A stretch of DNA of 64,000 nucleotides from Plecoglossus altivelis (GCA_036571765.1 BROE01000006.1:14858001-14922000), one strand, 5' to 3'; numbered from the stretch's first letter, positions 1-14,158 are shown. The notes: a model not told the origin generated them from the sequence alone. Translations and numbers: made by a program.

Positions 1-10
1 CTCTTATCAG

Positions 11-57
11 TCATCCCAGGAGAGCGAAGCAGCCGTGAGATTGTGAGCGCAGCAATG
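11..57 (+). other. Candidate small exon of an unseen upstream gene
   Basis: A 47-base stretch is bounded by a possible acceptor (CAG at 8-10) and a strong donor (ATG then GTGAGT at 58-63). One frame is open and would read IPGERSSREIVSAAM with the first codon split by the upstream intron. Alternatively it is a 5'UTR exon ending exactly at a start codon. I do not recognise the peptide, and the upstream side is outside the window. Confidence 0.22.
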
Positions 58-1062
58 GTGAGTCTGCAGTTCAACATCAGGTTTTGTGAGCGTGCGCGTG
101 TGTTGCGCGTCTTAGCGGTGTTCTGGTTTCATGACGCCAACGACAGGTATCGTTCCTTCCTTTTATTGGAGTAGCACCTGAAGTACTTCTCTCGAACTCC
201 CACACTTAATTTACGCCTGCTTCTCTTTCCCTCTCACCTTTACATATGTGTGTATTTGTGTGCATGTGTGTGTGTGTACCTGTGAGTTAGACCTGTCACA
301 GTATACGATCACCTCCATCGCACCAGCATCTGGGGACGCAGTAATTGGTTGTTGGCTGTCACCAGCTCATTGTCACGACAACACGCCAGTCCTCCGTCAT
401 GTGTTCCTGGTTACACTTTGACTTCCCAACTTTCAACCAGTCACTTGAAAGCAGCTGTCTCTTCACTGCTGGACACCGTCCAATCGCATGGAGGCCACTT
501 CCCACTTGGGCGATTGTCACGCCGATGTTGAAGCAGCAGAGTTCAAGATCTTGAATTTGAATAATGCTTTCAGAACCACTATTACTCACTTCGTTCTCTC
601 TCACACTTTCTTTCTCTCTCTCTCTCTCTGCCTCTCTTACTGTGAATAACAAAAAAGACTCCACAAGGTCAAGTGTTCACATTTGAATTTCCTATTCTAA
701 AGCCAGAATGCCTTCACCATGGCTGGCAGGGTATCTGATTTTAGACCACACTTTTTGACTTCTTTCTTTTCCCCCTCTTCAAAGCTGCGTCTTTGTGGAT
801 TTAAAGTGGTCGTTCATTGGCCAGTGCTTTCGGCCTACGCTGCATTCAACATCGCAACATCGCAACGACAAAGTCTCAAAGCGCTGGCACTCTGAAAGGA
901 TCACTGGGCCACTAAAACCTGTTCCCCCACCGAATGGTTGCAGAGAGTCCTGCTGGTCAAGCTGCAGTACAGCTTCATGGTGCCCTGCCTGTTGTGCTGG
1001 GTAAATGTCTGATGACTCTGTTTCAATTGGCTTCTCGTGACTCTGGTGTGAAAGAGAGAAAG

Positions 1063-1116
<54 letters not shown>

Positions 1117-1632
1117 GAGGTGGGTAACTTCCGCATATAGCGTGTGGCCAGACCTCCCCAGCTGTAAAGTGGATCTATTCAGGGCTCACTGGCAACTTAT
1201 CCTCCAACCCCCCTCTCTCTCCTCCCCCTCTCTCCTCCTCTCTGCCCATTCTCAAATTAATCACTTTTTAAATAGATTGCCGGGTGCTGGAGATAAGAGT
1301 GCAAATGTTATTCTGTGTAACAGGTAAGTTATGACTTTCCGCCGTAGTTTTAAGGGAAAATTATTAAAAACCCTAGACAGATGGCTACTTTCTTATGTAA
1401 AAATATGCAGATAAATGTCTTTTATATTACCATATATTAAAGTGCCAGAGAGGGTGTCAGTGGGTTTTTCCGGGACGAGGGTGGCTTGTGCTGCGCATGT
1501 TGGTCCGTGAGCACTGACTCTCTCTCACTCTCTTTGACTCTCTGACTCTCTCTCTCTCTGACTCTCTGACTCTGTCTATCTCTGACTCTCTCTCTCTCTC
1601 TCTCTGTGACTCTTTGACTCTCTCTCTGACTC

Positions 1633-1684
<52 letters not shown>

Positions 1685-2005
1685 TCTCTGTGACTCTCTC
1701 CACCCTGACTCAAATGGAACTAATTACCTACATGAAGGGAATAATTAGGTGACTATCTGGACATGGGGAGGGAGAAGAAAAAGGAGGAAGGGGGAGGAAA
1801 AGCAAAGAGAGGGAGAGATGAGGAGACAGGGGAGAGATAGAGAACGAGACAGGGGAGAGATGAGGAGAGGAATGGAAAGACAAGATGTCTCTGTGTGTGC
1901 TGTCTGTGTCCTGGCTCACAGACAGCCGACAGCACTAACTCAATATCTACTGGTGTCAATCCCAGCTATGGGTTCAAATTACTCTCCTGGATTGATTACA
2001 GCCAG

Positions 2006-2038
<33 letters not shown>

Positions 2039-2706
2039 GTCTCTCCTTACTCTTCATTTCTGTCAGCTGATGGAGGGGGTCAATAAGGTCACTGTAATCA
2101 GATCATCTTAATTTACTCAAATGTAATCGTTAGCCTGACACCCAAAGGCAGAATTAAGTCATTTCTCCTCTTAAAGTCCAAAAAGTAATTAGATACATAT
2201 GAATTATGGATGACACAAGGGTGGGACTATTATTTTTTAATCAACTTTATTCTGTCACCATTTTTTGTCACACACTTGCAGGAGTCTGTGTCTAGTGTGT
2301 GTACACTTTGCTAAGTATGTTATTGTATACAGTACAGCTCGGTTACCTTGTGTCGTTATTATTTGGAAACACCTGTCAGGTTGTTGTTTTTTTCAAGTAT
2401 TTCTCACCATCATTACAGCAACAGTTCTGTTTTGAATTTTCCTGAAACCACACCAGACATGACACAGACTTGCCTGACACAAACATAGAGTACAAAGACA
2501 CGTACACACACACACACACACACACACAGTATACTCAAAAGCATTGAGCGCAGGTGGGAGAGATAGCTCTAATGAGATCACACGCGCGCACACACGCCAG
2601 TCCTCATGCCGGCTTCATTAAGCTCTGTGACTCAAACACTTACTGGGCTGAGAGGAAAGGAGTCAGATTCAGCTCAAGGATCCCAATTAAGAGACGACCC
2701 CCAAAT

Positions 2707-2746
<40 letters not shown>

Positions 2747-2892
2747 ATACACACTCGTGAAGGGAAACACTTTGCGGCACACACTGACACACATTTTTGG
2801 GTGCAGTCACACACTCGCTTGGCTGTCGTGTTCAAAGAAGGACTGTGGTGTGCTGGTTTTGAAGAACCAAAGCTTCCATATGTTTTTTATTC

Positions 2893-3290
2893 AGAGACAG
2901 AGAGGAGAGACGAGAGATACAGAGAGAAATACAGAGAGGAAAGAAGAGAGAGATACAGAGAGAGAAAGAAGAGAGAGATACAGAGAGGAGAGATACAGTG
3001 AGAGATACAGAGAGGGATACAGAGAGGAGAGATACAGTGAGAGATACAGAGAAAGATACAGAGAGGAGAGATACAGAGAGAGATACAGAGAGGAGAGACG
3101 AGAGATACAGAGATAGATACAGAGAGGAGAGATACAGTGAGAGATACAGAGATAGATACAGAGAGGAGAGATACAGTGAGAGATACAGAAAGAGATACAG
3201 AGAGGAGAGATACAGAGAGGAGAGAGAGACAGGGAGGAGAGAGAGACAGAGAGGACAGATACAGACAGGGACAGAGAATGAAAAGGGAAG
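2893..3290. repeat. GA-rich minisatellite (GATACAGAGAGGA-type units)
   Basis: Irregular tandem units built from AGAGATACAGAGAGGAG and AGATACAGTGAG variants run for about 400 bases. They create long but spurious open frames (SERYRE-type on plus, SLYLSLYL-type on minus). Confidence 0.85.
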
Positions 3291-4079
3291 GGACAGAGAG
3301 AACATGAGAGGAAAAAAGAAAAAGAAAAAGAGAGGTGAAGAGAAAAGTGGCTTGACAGAAATGAGTGTGTGTGTGTGTGTGTATGTATGTATGTGTGTGT
3401 GTCTGTGTGTGCGTGCATTGGTGTGTGTGTGACAGAAAGATCATGGACATTAAATGAATTAGTGCTTTCATCTGGGGGAGACAGAACTGGACAGAACACA
3501 GGAGAAGAATGGAATAAAAGGAGATTTAAAACGAGGGCGTGCGGGGCACGTTCAGAGAGCACATCTGACAAGGGCATCCTAAAATTACCCTGTGCAGAAG
3601 TAGAGTCTGACGTCAAGCTCGTTTCCCCCACCACAGATGAGAAACCGGCCAACTTATTTGCATCGAATCAAACATCGCATAACCTTTAAAAGACGACAAA
3701 GAACAAGTACTGCCCAGCTCTCAGAAGTTTGCAAATTGGAGGAATGACATCCCAGCGCACACGTACAGACGCACATCAGCTGACCCACCCAAACACAGAC
3801 AACATCTACGCCTGTATCCAAAACCCACTGGCCATACCATCTCGGCCGGATATGCGGTACAAAACATACATAAAGGCAACGCAAACACACGCAGATATAC
3901 TCCCCCAAAAAACCCTGACAAACAAACGGCTACCTACTTGACAACCCGCTCGCATCCTCCTAGTAACAGAATCTATTGCTCCAAGGTTACACACACAGAT
4001 GTATGGTATCTGTCAGACCTCATTCAAATAAGGTCCCTTGTTCTTCGGCAGAGATAAGAGACAGACCTGATTGCAGCGG

Positions 4080-4165
4080 CGTCTCTCTCTCCCTTTCTCT
4101 CTCTCTCTCCCTTTCTCTCTCTCCCTTTCTCTCTCTCTCCCTTTCTCTCCCTCCCTATCTCTCTC
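4080..4165. repeat. CT-rich simple repeat
   Basis: Repeated TCTCTCTCCCTTTCTC units. Confidence 0.85.
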
Positions 4166-6402
4166 TTATCCCATTCTTGGAATCTATTGCCCCCTTCCTA
4201 CCATCTCAGTTTTGTCATTTTTCATGCTTTTTCTTGTAGCATTCTCTCTCTTCAGATCTCTCTTTCTCTCCCTCTCTCACTCCATTGCTCGCTCTCACCT
4301 CATTTACCTTCCTTTTCTCCTCTCACTTACTCCCCGCTGTACTTCTCTCTCATTTTCACTCTCTCAATCTCTTCCTCGTTGTTCTATCAGCGATTTCATG
4401 CATGAGATCAGATAGTGTCATTAATTGCTATCCGTGCGTGAGCTTTGGCGGAGCTCACAGTTTAAAGTTTAAATGTAATCATTTTCCCCGGCAAGCCAAG
4501 CTGACAGCGTTTCGCTCGTATGCATATTTTCCCCACTCTTAATTTCTACAGGAACAAAAGGACAGACTCTACGCCAGGGGTCACAGGTCATGGCGACGTG
4601 ACAGGAAGATAAATTAACATCCTGCCGCTAAATGACTCGTCAGGAGTGGTTCGTCACCACGGACACGCACGCTGAGCATTAGCAGAAAAAACCCCAACAA
4701 CGCGTATATAACTTATTGAAATGATTTGATTCAGATCTAGATGAAGTTCGACGGGTTAAATATACCTGGCATCATTTTGCATTGTCCAAGTACGAAGTAA
4801 TCGAATGTTAACCCATCTCAAGGAGACAGTAATTACACTAATATCTAATTATTCCTTTCTACATTGACTGCTTTGGGAAAGGCCTGTGCTGCTGAGTTGC
4901 ACAAATGCCACACAGACTCTATCGTTAATGCGAAGGTGCCTCGTAGCGAGAGACCTTAATTACAATTTTGGAGCGCTGGTGGTCTAAATAACAGGTCGAC
5001 TTGCTTTGTTCTAGAAGGCAAGTGCAGCCGTCTTGGGTATCTCCACGGAAAATCTCTTTTCTTTTCATCGTGGTGTAGCAGCTCTATTAATGTTTGATTT
5101 AAAATGCTGCTGTTAGTAGCTATTGAATTGATAGTTCCTTGAGGAAGTAGACACACACTAACGCACGTGCTGAGGAGGATGGATTTGTTTACTTTCGCCC
5201 CCTCCCGATGATGTCCTCATTACTTTTCTACGTTAGCTTGATTTGAAGCAATCATATCAGCACTAACCTACACCCCAGACACCACCATTAGGTTAAAAAG
5301 CGCGCGTGTGCGTGTGCGTGTGTGTTCGCTAATGGGCTTGGCTAACAAGTAAGGCATTGTGAAGTATAATCAGTGAGGTATGCTGAGCTCTGTGAAACTG
5401 AACTTCTCTTGACTCAACCAAGCATTTTACCTCAGTTAAATCACTCAGTCGATTCCACCTGATCGGTCAGGGAGGTGACCAATCAACCGTACGTCGAATC
5501 CAACTGTTGGCGTGGTTTGTTTCATCTGCGCGCTGAGCCTTTGCTCACGCTAGGTTCAGCAAGCGTGAGCGAGTGTGTGTGGGCCTGGGCCTTCTGCATC
5601 AGGCATGGGAGGGGTTTGGTAGAGAGCCGTTTGAAGACTTGCCGATGGGCAATAACAAGGTTGTTCATCTTCTCCCACTTTGATATTTCCCTGTGAGACG
5701 CAGGAAATGTTGTATTCTTTCAAGTTGCAAAAGCAACTTTCCATTTTTGGCCCCGTCCTCACATCCATGCATTTCCGTTTCACGGAATACGATCCAAGTT
5801 GCGTCGCAGGACAAACGCCTCGGCCCAGCAGGACGATGAGTCATCGACACGCACTAGATACGCTCGCACACAAAGAATGGACTCACTCGCACGCACAGAG
5901 ACAAACACTTTATCTCACAGCCAGATATGCTAATCAAGTTCCCCCCCCCTTCCCCCAGCCCCCCTACACTTCCATCTTGTACAGCACGCCCTGTCGGCAC
6001 GCCTCAGCTAGGGGTCCCGGTGTGACACCGAAGGCATACCCACGTGCTGCAGCGATGGCATGTGTGACCCATTAGCCGACTGGCTGGCCAAACGATTTCA
6101 TTTGTCTGTTTGCGTGCCTTGTTTCTCGTTGTGATGCCCTGATCAATATCCGTCTCCTGTCAGAGCAGAGTCAGACAGAATGCAGTTATTTGTATCCAGA
6201 GCTGGAGTCGTTCTGTTGATGATCTACATGGAGTGCATCTTTCTCCCTAGACGCTAGGCAACATACATTACAGCAACTAACTGCTGTCGCGCTGGAAAGT
6301 ATAATGGGGCACATGGAAAGTAGTCGCGTCAATCACTCAACTTCTTCTTTGTCGTTGGGACGACATCTGAGCTCTGTGAATACCTCGGCTGTGGCACACA
6401 CT

Positions 6403-6525
6403 CTACAGCAGGCCACATGGTACACACACTACAGCAGGCCACACGGTACACACACTACAGCAGGCCACACAGTACACACACTACAGCAGGCCACATGGTA
6501 CACACACTACAGCAGGTCACACATC
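6403..6525. repeat. 26-bp minisatellite, about 5 copies
   Basis: The unit is close to CTACAGCAGGCCACACGGTA plus CACACA. Copies differ at one or two positions (CATGG, CACGG, CACAG). Confidence 0.9.
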
Positions 6526-9500
6526 TACACACACATACAAACCCAATCCCTCATCTGGGAAGAAAGAATTGACACTTAGTGACAATAACTCCTCCGTCCA
6601 CACCTCTGTCACGGACCCCCCGCCCACACACACACACACACCCNGCGAGACCCGTTCAGACCTAGTGCTGTATATGACCGTCATCCCCCACCAACGCCAA
6701 CACACACCCCCCCCCTCCCCTACCCCCCCTCCCTCACTTCTTTTACATGTGCATTCCCAGACTTCCTTGCTTTCCTTCGCGGCGCTTCCAGTGAGAAGGG
6801 GGAAAACCCTAGGGATTTGACTCGCGACAGTCAAGTAGTCTGCAAAAAAAAAAACACACAAAAAAATGGCAGCGTGTTGCTATTTGGATCTCAGGTTGTC
6901 AAATGGATTGCTCTCTCTTGGTGAGGTGTCACACATGTTTGTTTCTCCGATCCAAGCGTGCGGGAGACGGTCGGGTCTTGTCATTCAAGCATTCTTTTGT
7001 CACCATTTCATCATGATGGCAGAGAATGTACTCTCTGAAATCGCAAAACTTGGTGTCATTTCATCACTGCAAGACAATGTGTTACATGGAGAATCCTAAC
7101 ACGCTGCAGTGTTTTGGATATTGGAATGGAAGAAAAGCATTTTTGGGGGGTGGAGGGTGGGGGGTGTTAGAGAAGAGTGTTGCTGTAAACAGATGCTAAA
7201 ATGTTCTCCCTCTCGCATCTACCAGCCCTGAGGGTCGGAGTTTTGAGGATGCTGGAGAAAAATATGTGAACCATGCCTCCGGCCCAAGTTACTGTTAATG
7301 GAAGCGAGTAGGTTTGCTTGAGTAGAAGCTTGAGTGTGTGTGTGTGTGTGTACTCATATGGCCCCGACATTTCCTGCTGTGCAATCCGACGCATTTAAAA
7401 GGCCTATATTTCCCATCATCCACCTCTTTCAGCAGGCTCAACCCCCCTCCCCCCCCTGTCTGGATGCCTGCACTCTTTGACCTTTCCAATGCTGATGCTG
7501 AGCATAGAGGAGCGTGTGTGTACTGTACTGATATAGGGGGCCAGAGCCAGGAGCCGTTTTTATACACGAGAGAAGTTCACACAGACACTGTTAAAGCCTT
7601 GTAGCTCCTTGTTTGTTGTGGCTGATGTAGGCCGTTACTGAATGGGGTTCTGCATGTCAGAGAGAGTGAAAGATCTGACAGCAGCTATCTGAAGGATAAC
7701 ACTAAGTAAACTAGTAAAGCATTTTTCTTGCAGCTGTGGCAACTCTTGAGCACAGTAGAGAGGATAAGAAAAGTGAGGTTTTAACAACTGCAGCGATGTC
7801 TGGACCGAGATATTGAGACAATCACTTTGTGTGAACGAAAAGAAAACAGACCGCGGGAAAAATGATTTGGTAAAATAACGGATAATACAGGATCTCCTCA
7901 ACACCCACTGTTGGGAGTAAAGGTGTGTGTGTGCATGTGTGTGCGTGTGTGTGTGCGTGTGTGTGTGTGTGCGTGTGTGTGTGTGTGTGTGCATGCGTCT
8001 GTGTGTGTGTGTGATGGGGGGTGATGGTGATCTGGATCAAAACATCTGTCTTGTTTGCCATGGAGTTAAGAAATAGGTTTGTGGGATCAATCTAAAGTTC
8101 AGTCTCATATTGTCCTGCACCTTTAAAAAGGCTACTGTTTTTTACATTGACGACTAGAAGTAGAGGGAAAGCAAATGGAGCGTAAATGGAGGAATGGGTG
8201 AGTTTGAGAACAAAGAAATGCTACAGGAGAGAGACTGTTCCAAGTCTGACACTCTCACAACCTTTAATCTGGCAATTCCGTTAATCTACCAGTCCACTGG
8301 AGTCTTTATCTCCCTCTATCTATCTCTCTCTTTCTCTCTTTCTTTTTCTCCACATACACATCTTCATATCTCTGTTCTCTCTCACTTTGCATGTCCTAAT
8401 ATAATGTGCAATGCTTGTACGCCTCTCTATGTGTTCAAAGTGCTGAAAGAGATGTTTCATGACTGTTTGAAGACTCGCCCTTGTCAGTAATGGAATATGT
8501 GCACCTTTGAAACAGCTGTTAGCAGTGTGCATGTGCTGTACGCATGAAGCCTCGCTCGTTTGAAGCTGGAGCGGCAAAACCCTCCTCTAATGTGAGAAGA
8601 AGAAGATTCGTTCCTTCTCTTTCTCCGACTTTAAAGTGACCTCCCCCCCCCTCCTCTACGCGCATGCAACACTACTATAGTCTGACCCCAAGGGTGAGTT
8701 TTCAGTCGGCCTAGTCTTTTTAAATCACACACACACACAGGTATGGCCATACAGATACACTGTAAGGTCCTGTGACTGTCGTTTTTTGGCTTGGCTATCC
8801 CTGCTCTCCCCCTAAACACTCACACACACATGAGCACGCAAACACACCCAAGGCACAAATAGGAAGCGTTGGAAATGCGTGGGGGTGCTTGCGGATGATG
8901 GGCGAAGGGACAGTCGGACAACATAATACACATGCAATTACTGCAGATCCCATTATCCGAGCCTAAATGTGATGGCGACCGTCTCTCTTTTCTTCCTGAG
9001 AGAGACTGGGCAGAGGAGGGGGGACTGAGTCCTCTTCTGTGGGGGGGGGGGGGTGCTGACATCATCATCTGGAGCCTCACTGTCACTGTAGTTGTTTTCA
9101 AACAGGAATAGGGTTTCACACTGTTCCCCCAGCTTATAAACACATTTCACGAGATCTGTTTCATTTTCTCTCTCTCTCTCTTTCTCGGCACCCAAATGCA
9201 TGCATAAACAGTACTGTCCAAAAGTTTTCAGCGGGCGCGAAAAGAACAGCTGCGAAGTGTGAACGCTTTCAAAAGGGGGAGATGTTAATTGTTCCTTTTT
9301 CATCCCACAAAATGCTGAGCGAGCGACTCATCGGTCAGGAGCGCCCGTAAAGACGCACTCCTTGTTTTTCCGCGCGTCGTCGCTCGGCCTTGTCTTCCAC
9401 CGCAGAGTTAGAGGCATTTTCCGCCACAATTCTTCCAGGATCACTTTCGGACCACTTCTGGCCAGACTTCAGGCTCCAGACAGTAGACAGGTGGAGCGGG

Positions 9501-10159
9501 AGTCCCACTGGTTCCTGCCGGTTCTGAGCTGATGGCACGGCTGGACGTTGTGCGATTGCGAAAGGAAGCTAGCGTGACCTTTTCATTAGCTGCTCCAAGG
9601 CTCCTTGGCCAACCGCTGTGTCAACGGTGCTAGATGTTGCCTGTTACTTTGTGCTTCTTTAAAAGAGTTTGAACAGTGGTGTCTGGAAAGCCATGTCTGC
9701 CTTGACATTTGTGCCCAGGAGAGACCTTGTTGGTGCAGTTTAACCGCCTTTTTGCAGGACTCAGTCTTGTAATGGGGTTTGATTTGAGCCGTTTAACTGT
9801 CTTCGGCAACTGCAGCTTGGTTGGCCGAGATTGGCTGTTCCTCACCCAGCTTCAATCTGCTGTTTTAAACTTCCGTTCTAAGTTGACGATCATAGGTTCC
9901 TATTTAGAGATCATTTCTGAATTATGTACCTGATCATATGCCTACAAAATCCCTGACCTTGTGTAAAGCGTACCCAAAATAATTGATGCTGTTTTAAAGG
10001 CCAAGGATATAAAATATTGATTGGATTTAGATTTGTCTACCGGTCACCCACTTTGCATTTTGTTAATCGATGAAAGTGAACTATTAACATTTCTAGTTTT
10101 GAAAGCATTCTTGTGCTACAGCAGTTTCTTTTCTCAAACGGCCTCAAACTTTACAGTAT

Positions 10160-10162
10160 ACA

Positions 10163-10201
<39 letters not shown>

Positions 10202-10215
10202 CTCTCTCTCTCTAC
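10160..10215. repeat. (CT)n microsatellite
   Basis: Nearly pure TC dinucleotides with two interruptions. Confidence 0.9.
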
Positions 10216-12341
10216 CACACGCATCTCTTTCCCTCCCTTTCTCTCATTTCCTTTCCCTCCCTCCCTTCCTCATTTTTCCTTTCATTTTACAGTCCCTTTC
10301 TCTCGTCGTATTTTTATTACCGCCAGGATCATCCTTCACTCTAAGCTCCAGAGAGTTGGCACTTAGATAGCAAAGGCCAATTATGCTTATTCCCCCCGAA
10401 GGTAGCAAGGCCAAATCAGTACCATTAGAGTGCACGCACACACAGATACAAACCGTCACCCCCTGTCCCCCCGTCCCCCCCGTCCCTCTCACACATGCCC
10501 TGGGACACATCAATACTCACGCAAACAAATAAGCATGGCGAGACATCCCACTGAGGGCTGGTAGGAAGATGTCGTCACCGAGGATTCAACAGCTCTTAAA
10601 CATCCCCAAAGTTTTGTTCAGTTGCACGTTCAGGTACAGACACTCGACAGACAGAAACCCTGAAAACACATGACAAGGACCTGTATATGCTGGACCGGCA
10701 GATCACAGGGTTCTGGTCTTATTAACGCCGGCCTGCAGATGAAACGCTTTTCTGTACTCTTCGGGTCACCAATACGATTCACATCGAAGATTCTGAAAGC
10801 CTGCTTTCACATATCTGGAGAGCGAGGGAGGCCAATCCATTAAGCATGGAGTCTGAAGCAGTTAGAAGTGTGAGCCGTTGGCCACCTGTTACATAGACGC
10901 GGTTCTACAATGTCCCAGTAGTGGACCAAGTGATAGAATCGCCGATCCGTTTCACAGGCCCTCTGAAGCATGACAGTGGACAAGACCGTCCTCGCTGTGG
11001 GACTGTGTGAACACGCTGACCAAGCGGTCGCTGGTCGCGGAGTTCATTTCAACCCCTTTTCTGGTCCTGTTAACACCACCTCTGGGACAAAGTTTGAGAG
11101 AAGCCAACCAGCAAGCCATCCACCCCTTCTCCTCCTAACTCATTCTATCTCTCTGTCCATCCCTCACATCCACTTATCCATTCATCCATTCATCCACCCC
11201 CTCCTGACACGCTGGTCCTGCCCTCAGTACGCCTACTCAACATCACCCTTCAGTCGATCGTCTCATCCGTTCATCTGGTCGTGCCGACGACGCGATCATA
11301 CAAGGCAGGCGTCAGAGCCTGCGATTGAATGAACTGATGGCTGGGAAGAGACATGAGGTGTAGTCATCCATACCCAACACACACACACACACACGGCAAC
11401 TGAAGCCCCCTGAATCATTCATCTCTAATTCCCTCTCATCCTCGTACTCTAGTCCTTTAAAATATATAGATTTTTTTCGACTCCTCTAATCTCTTTTTCT
11501 CCTCAAATGAGGCCTTCTCTTTTTTGGGTTATCATCCGATTTCATCACCAGCACAGACAACTCTCTTGACGGACGCACACCGGCAAACACCTCCACTGCC
11601 CCCTTTTGGTCAGCACGAGAACTGCACGTGTTTGTTTACCCCCATCCACTGATCTGTGCGTGTCTGTCTGCCTGCCTGAGAGCGAACGAGATCTGTGTAT
11701 GCCTGTCACTCGTCCAAAGATGGGAGAGCTCGACTCTCGAGCAGGAAATGTAACGACAGCATACATGCTACTGGCTGGACGCAGGGCCTCCTCTCCCCAG
11801 ACTGTCCTGGCCCACGACTGTGACTCCCCTCCCTTGAGGTTGCTGTGCTGGTGGCTGGGATGATATTAGCAGCTTGTTAAGCATCAACTGCTTGTCCCTT
11901 TTCCTCTCCCCTGCTCTCATCCCCTCTTATCTCTCTCTCTCTCTCAGTGTCTCTCACTCACCCTCTCTCTATTACCCCTCTCCCCCCTCTTCTCTCTTTC
12001 ATTCCCTTTGGCTCTGCCACTCTCACAGTTGTCTTCTTCTCCCCCCGTCTCCCTCCCACCCCCTCTCTCTCAGTCTCTCTCTCTTGCCGCCTGCCCGCTT
12101 CCTCTCCCTCCCTCTCTTTCTTCCGTTCCTTCATGGCTCCATTTGGCACAGGTGACCTTGGCAGTGGGAAATTGCTCTGAAACTAGTGAAGGAAAAGAGT
12201 CCCTTCGTCTGTATCGCCCTAGATTTTTGCTGACAGCTGTGCCGGAGGGGGTGCGTGTGGAGGGGGGGAGGTGCTTGGAGAGGGAAGAAAAAAAGGGGGG
12301 TAGGAGGAGAGAGATAGAGGAAGAATTAAAGGAATGGGGTG

Positions 12342-12350
<9 letters not shown>

Positions 12351-12386
<36 letters not shown>
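12351..12386. repeat. (GA)n microsatellite
   Basis: Pure AG dinucleotide run. Confidence 0.9.
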
Positions 12387-12390
<4 letters not shown>

Positions 12391-12781
12391 GGAGGAGAGA
12401 GGGGGAGCTCATGCTTTGAAGTTCGCTCTTCCTCCAGGTCACTTCAGCATCCAAAAGCCTGGCAAACCACACATGCAAACAATAACACTCCTGCAAAAGT
12501 GTTGATCCGCACCATGTATTCAGACAGCATCCTACTTGAGTTTGAGATGTGCGCGTGTGTGCGTACGAGCGTGTGTGTGAGTGAGTGAGTAAGCCATTAG
12601 TGTGGCTGGGAGACATGGTCTAAACAGGGTACCATATGCTTCGTAGTTCCTCAGTATTGTCCTGACTAGGCCCCCTGCGGAGCGCTACAGAGAGGAGGCT
12701 GCCTGTTAGACAGCCTACACTCTGTTTTCAGCTCAAAGCAATGTTCTGACAGAGAGAGCGCCATGTTATAACACCCCTCCC

Positions 12782-12820
<39 letters not shown>

Positions 12821-13091
12821 CATACTTCCACCCTGTCAGTCACACAAACAATACTGAGATCTAAATGTCTATACATATTGAACTCAAGATGTGCATTTGA
12901 ACCGCCATTGTTACCTGTTTAACTGAGGTTCCGCCGGTGTTTCCGGAACGCCAGCGCGCGCCGTTGGCGGCACGGTTCCGCTTTCAAAACATTCTCTGCT
13001 CTGAAGCTAAACACCTCAGCTTATATACTAACACAGCAGGAGATCGTGGGAAGGTGTTTCTCATTCTCCCTGACACTCAGAGCTAGGAGGG

Positions 13092-13100
13092 GGAGGGGGG

Positions 13101-13134
<34 letters not shown>
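13092..13134. repeat. Poly-G run (about 40 bases, one CC interruption nearby)
   Basis: An almost uninterrupted G tract. Such a tract can form G-quadruplexes and is also a classic place for collapsed or erroneous assembly. Confidence 0.9.
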
Positions 13135-13137
<3 letters not shown>

Positions 13138-13734
13138 AGTAGATAGCGGTTAGCTGCGGAGTCATGACGTCTCTCCAACAGGGTGTGAGGTTTTCCGGTC
13201 TGAAACTCTTCAGCTGACTGGTCATCAGTGTCCCTTCATGCATCTGACGCACAGCAGAGCCTTCCGGAATCGATGTGTTTTGGGTCGGAAGCACACATTG
13301 TACACTCAAGGATGCATGCGCGCACACGCCGCTGCACGTGCCAACTTCAACGCTCACTCACATGCACGCGTGTGTGCTCCCTGTGTTCCCGTACTCATGC
13401 CTTTGCCGTGGCCCTAACATATTGTGCAAACTGCAGAGTTTTGCTTCAGTAAGATAGCTCTCTTGTTCTCTCACACACATGCACGCACACACAGCCGGCA
13501 GCGATGGTGTAGCATGGCGGATCACCCCTTCACGGGTCACGCTTCCAGAATGTTCCAGTGAGCAGCAGGGCTCGAAGATCGACCACACCACCTCTCTTAT
13601 CCCCACACGCCAGAGAGGCAGCTAGCCCCACTGACCTGACAGCACTCGCTACACCCACAACGTGTGCACACACACTCACACAGACACACACATACACACA
13701 TATACGTATGTCTAACTCCCTTCTTCCTCTCCAT

Positions 13735-14095
13735 CTCCCTGCCCCTTGTCTGTCTACTGTCTCCCTGCCCCCTGTCTGTCTGTCTGTCTCCCTGCCCCCT
13801 GTCTATCTGCTGTCTCCTTGCCCCCTGTCTATCTGCTGTCTCCTTGCCCCCTGTCTATCTGCTGTCTCCCTGCCCCCTGCCTAGCACTTCTCCCTGCCCC
13901 TGTCTGCTACTGGTCTCCCTCCCCCTGTCTGTCTACTGTCTCCCTGCCCCCTGTCTGTCTACTGCTCCCTGCCCCCTGTCTGTCTACTGTCTCCCTGCCC
14001 CCTGTCTGTCTACTGTCTCCCTGCCCCCTGTCTATCTGCTGTCTCTTTGTCTCCCTGCCCCCAATCTATCTTCTGTCTCCCTGCCTGCCACCGAT
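13735..14095. repeat. 26-bp minisatellite, about 13 copies
   Basis: The unit is near CTGTCTGTCTACTGTCTCCC plus TGCCCC, with TATCTGCT variants. The 26-base period is not a multiple of three, so each frame reads a rotating PCPLS/CLPAP-like peptide that is not a gene. Confidence 0.92.
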
Positions 14096-14118
14096 TCACT
14101 TTTATTCTGAGTGAGAGT

Positions 14119-14158
<40 letters not shown>

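Larger units (their letters stand above)
64..6400. other. Repeat-rich non-coding stretch
   Basis: No open frame here looks like protein; all long ones are low-complexity translations of simple repeats. It holds (GA)n at 1068-1112, CT-rich arrays at 1513-1700 and 2009-2042, (CA)n near 2500-2528 and 2710-2745, a GA-rich minisatellite at 2893-3290, GT repeats at 3363-3431 and CT-rich DNA at 4080-4165. Between these lie non-repetitive, TAAT-containing patches (about 2050-2220, 4410-4500, 4780-4860) that resemble conserved regulatory sequence, though I cannot test conservation. It may be intergenic or a long intron. Confidence 0.6.
6530..13080. other. Repeat-rich non-coding stretch
   Basis: I see no gene. 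It contains one undetermined base (n at 6644-6645), CA/GT arrays (7331-7351, 7922-8013, 8727-8739), C- and G-runs (6710-6730, 9041-9053), CT-rich arrays (10160-10215, 11930-12125), (GA)n at 12351-12386 and (CA)n at 12784-12818. Open frames of 60-120 codons occur but have no splice context, recognisable motifs or plausible composition. Confidence 0.6.

Noticed and set aside
2832..3652. Open frames of 157-253 codons on the minus strand and 119-144 on the plus
   Set aside because: These are low-complexity readings of a GA/CT minisatellite and CA repeats.
9630..9845. A 71-codon minus-strand frame resembling a transposase fragment (GFPDTTVQTLLKK)
   Set aside because: It has no terminal inverted repeats or catalytic DDE context, and I could not tie it to a family.
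13735..14095. Proline/cysteine-rich open frames that might suggest a secreted protein
   Set aside because: They arise from the 26-bp minisatellite and are open in several frames at once.
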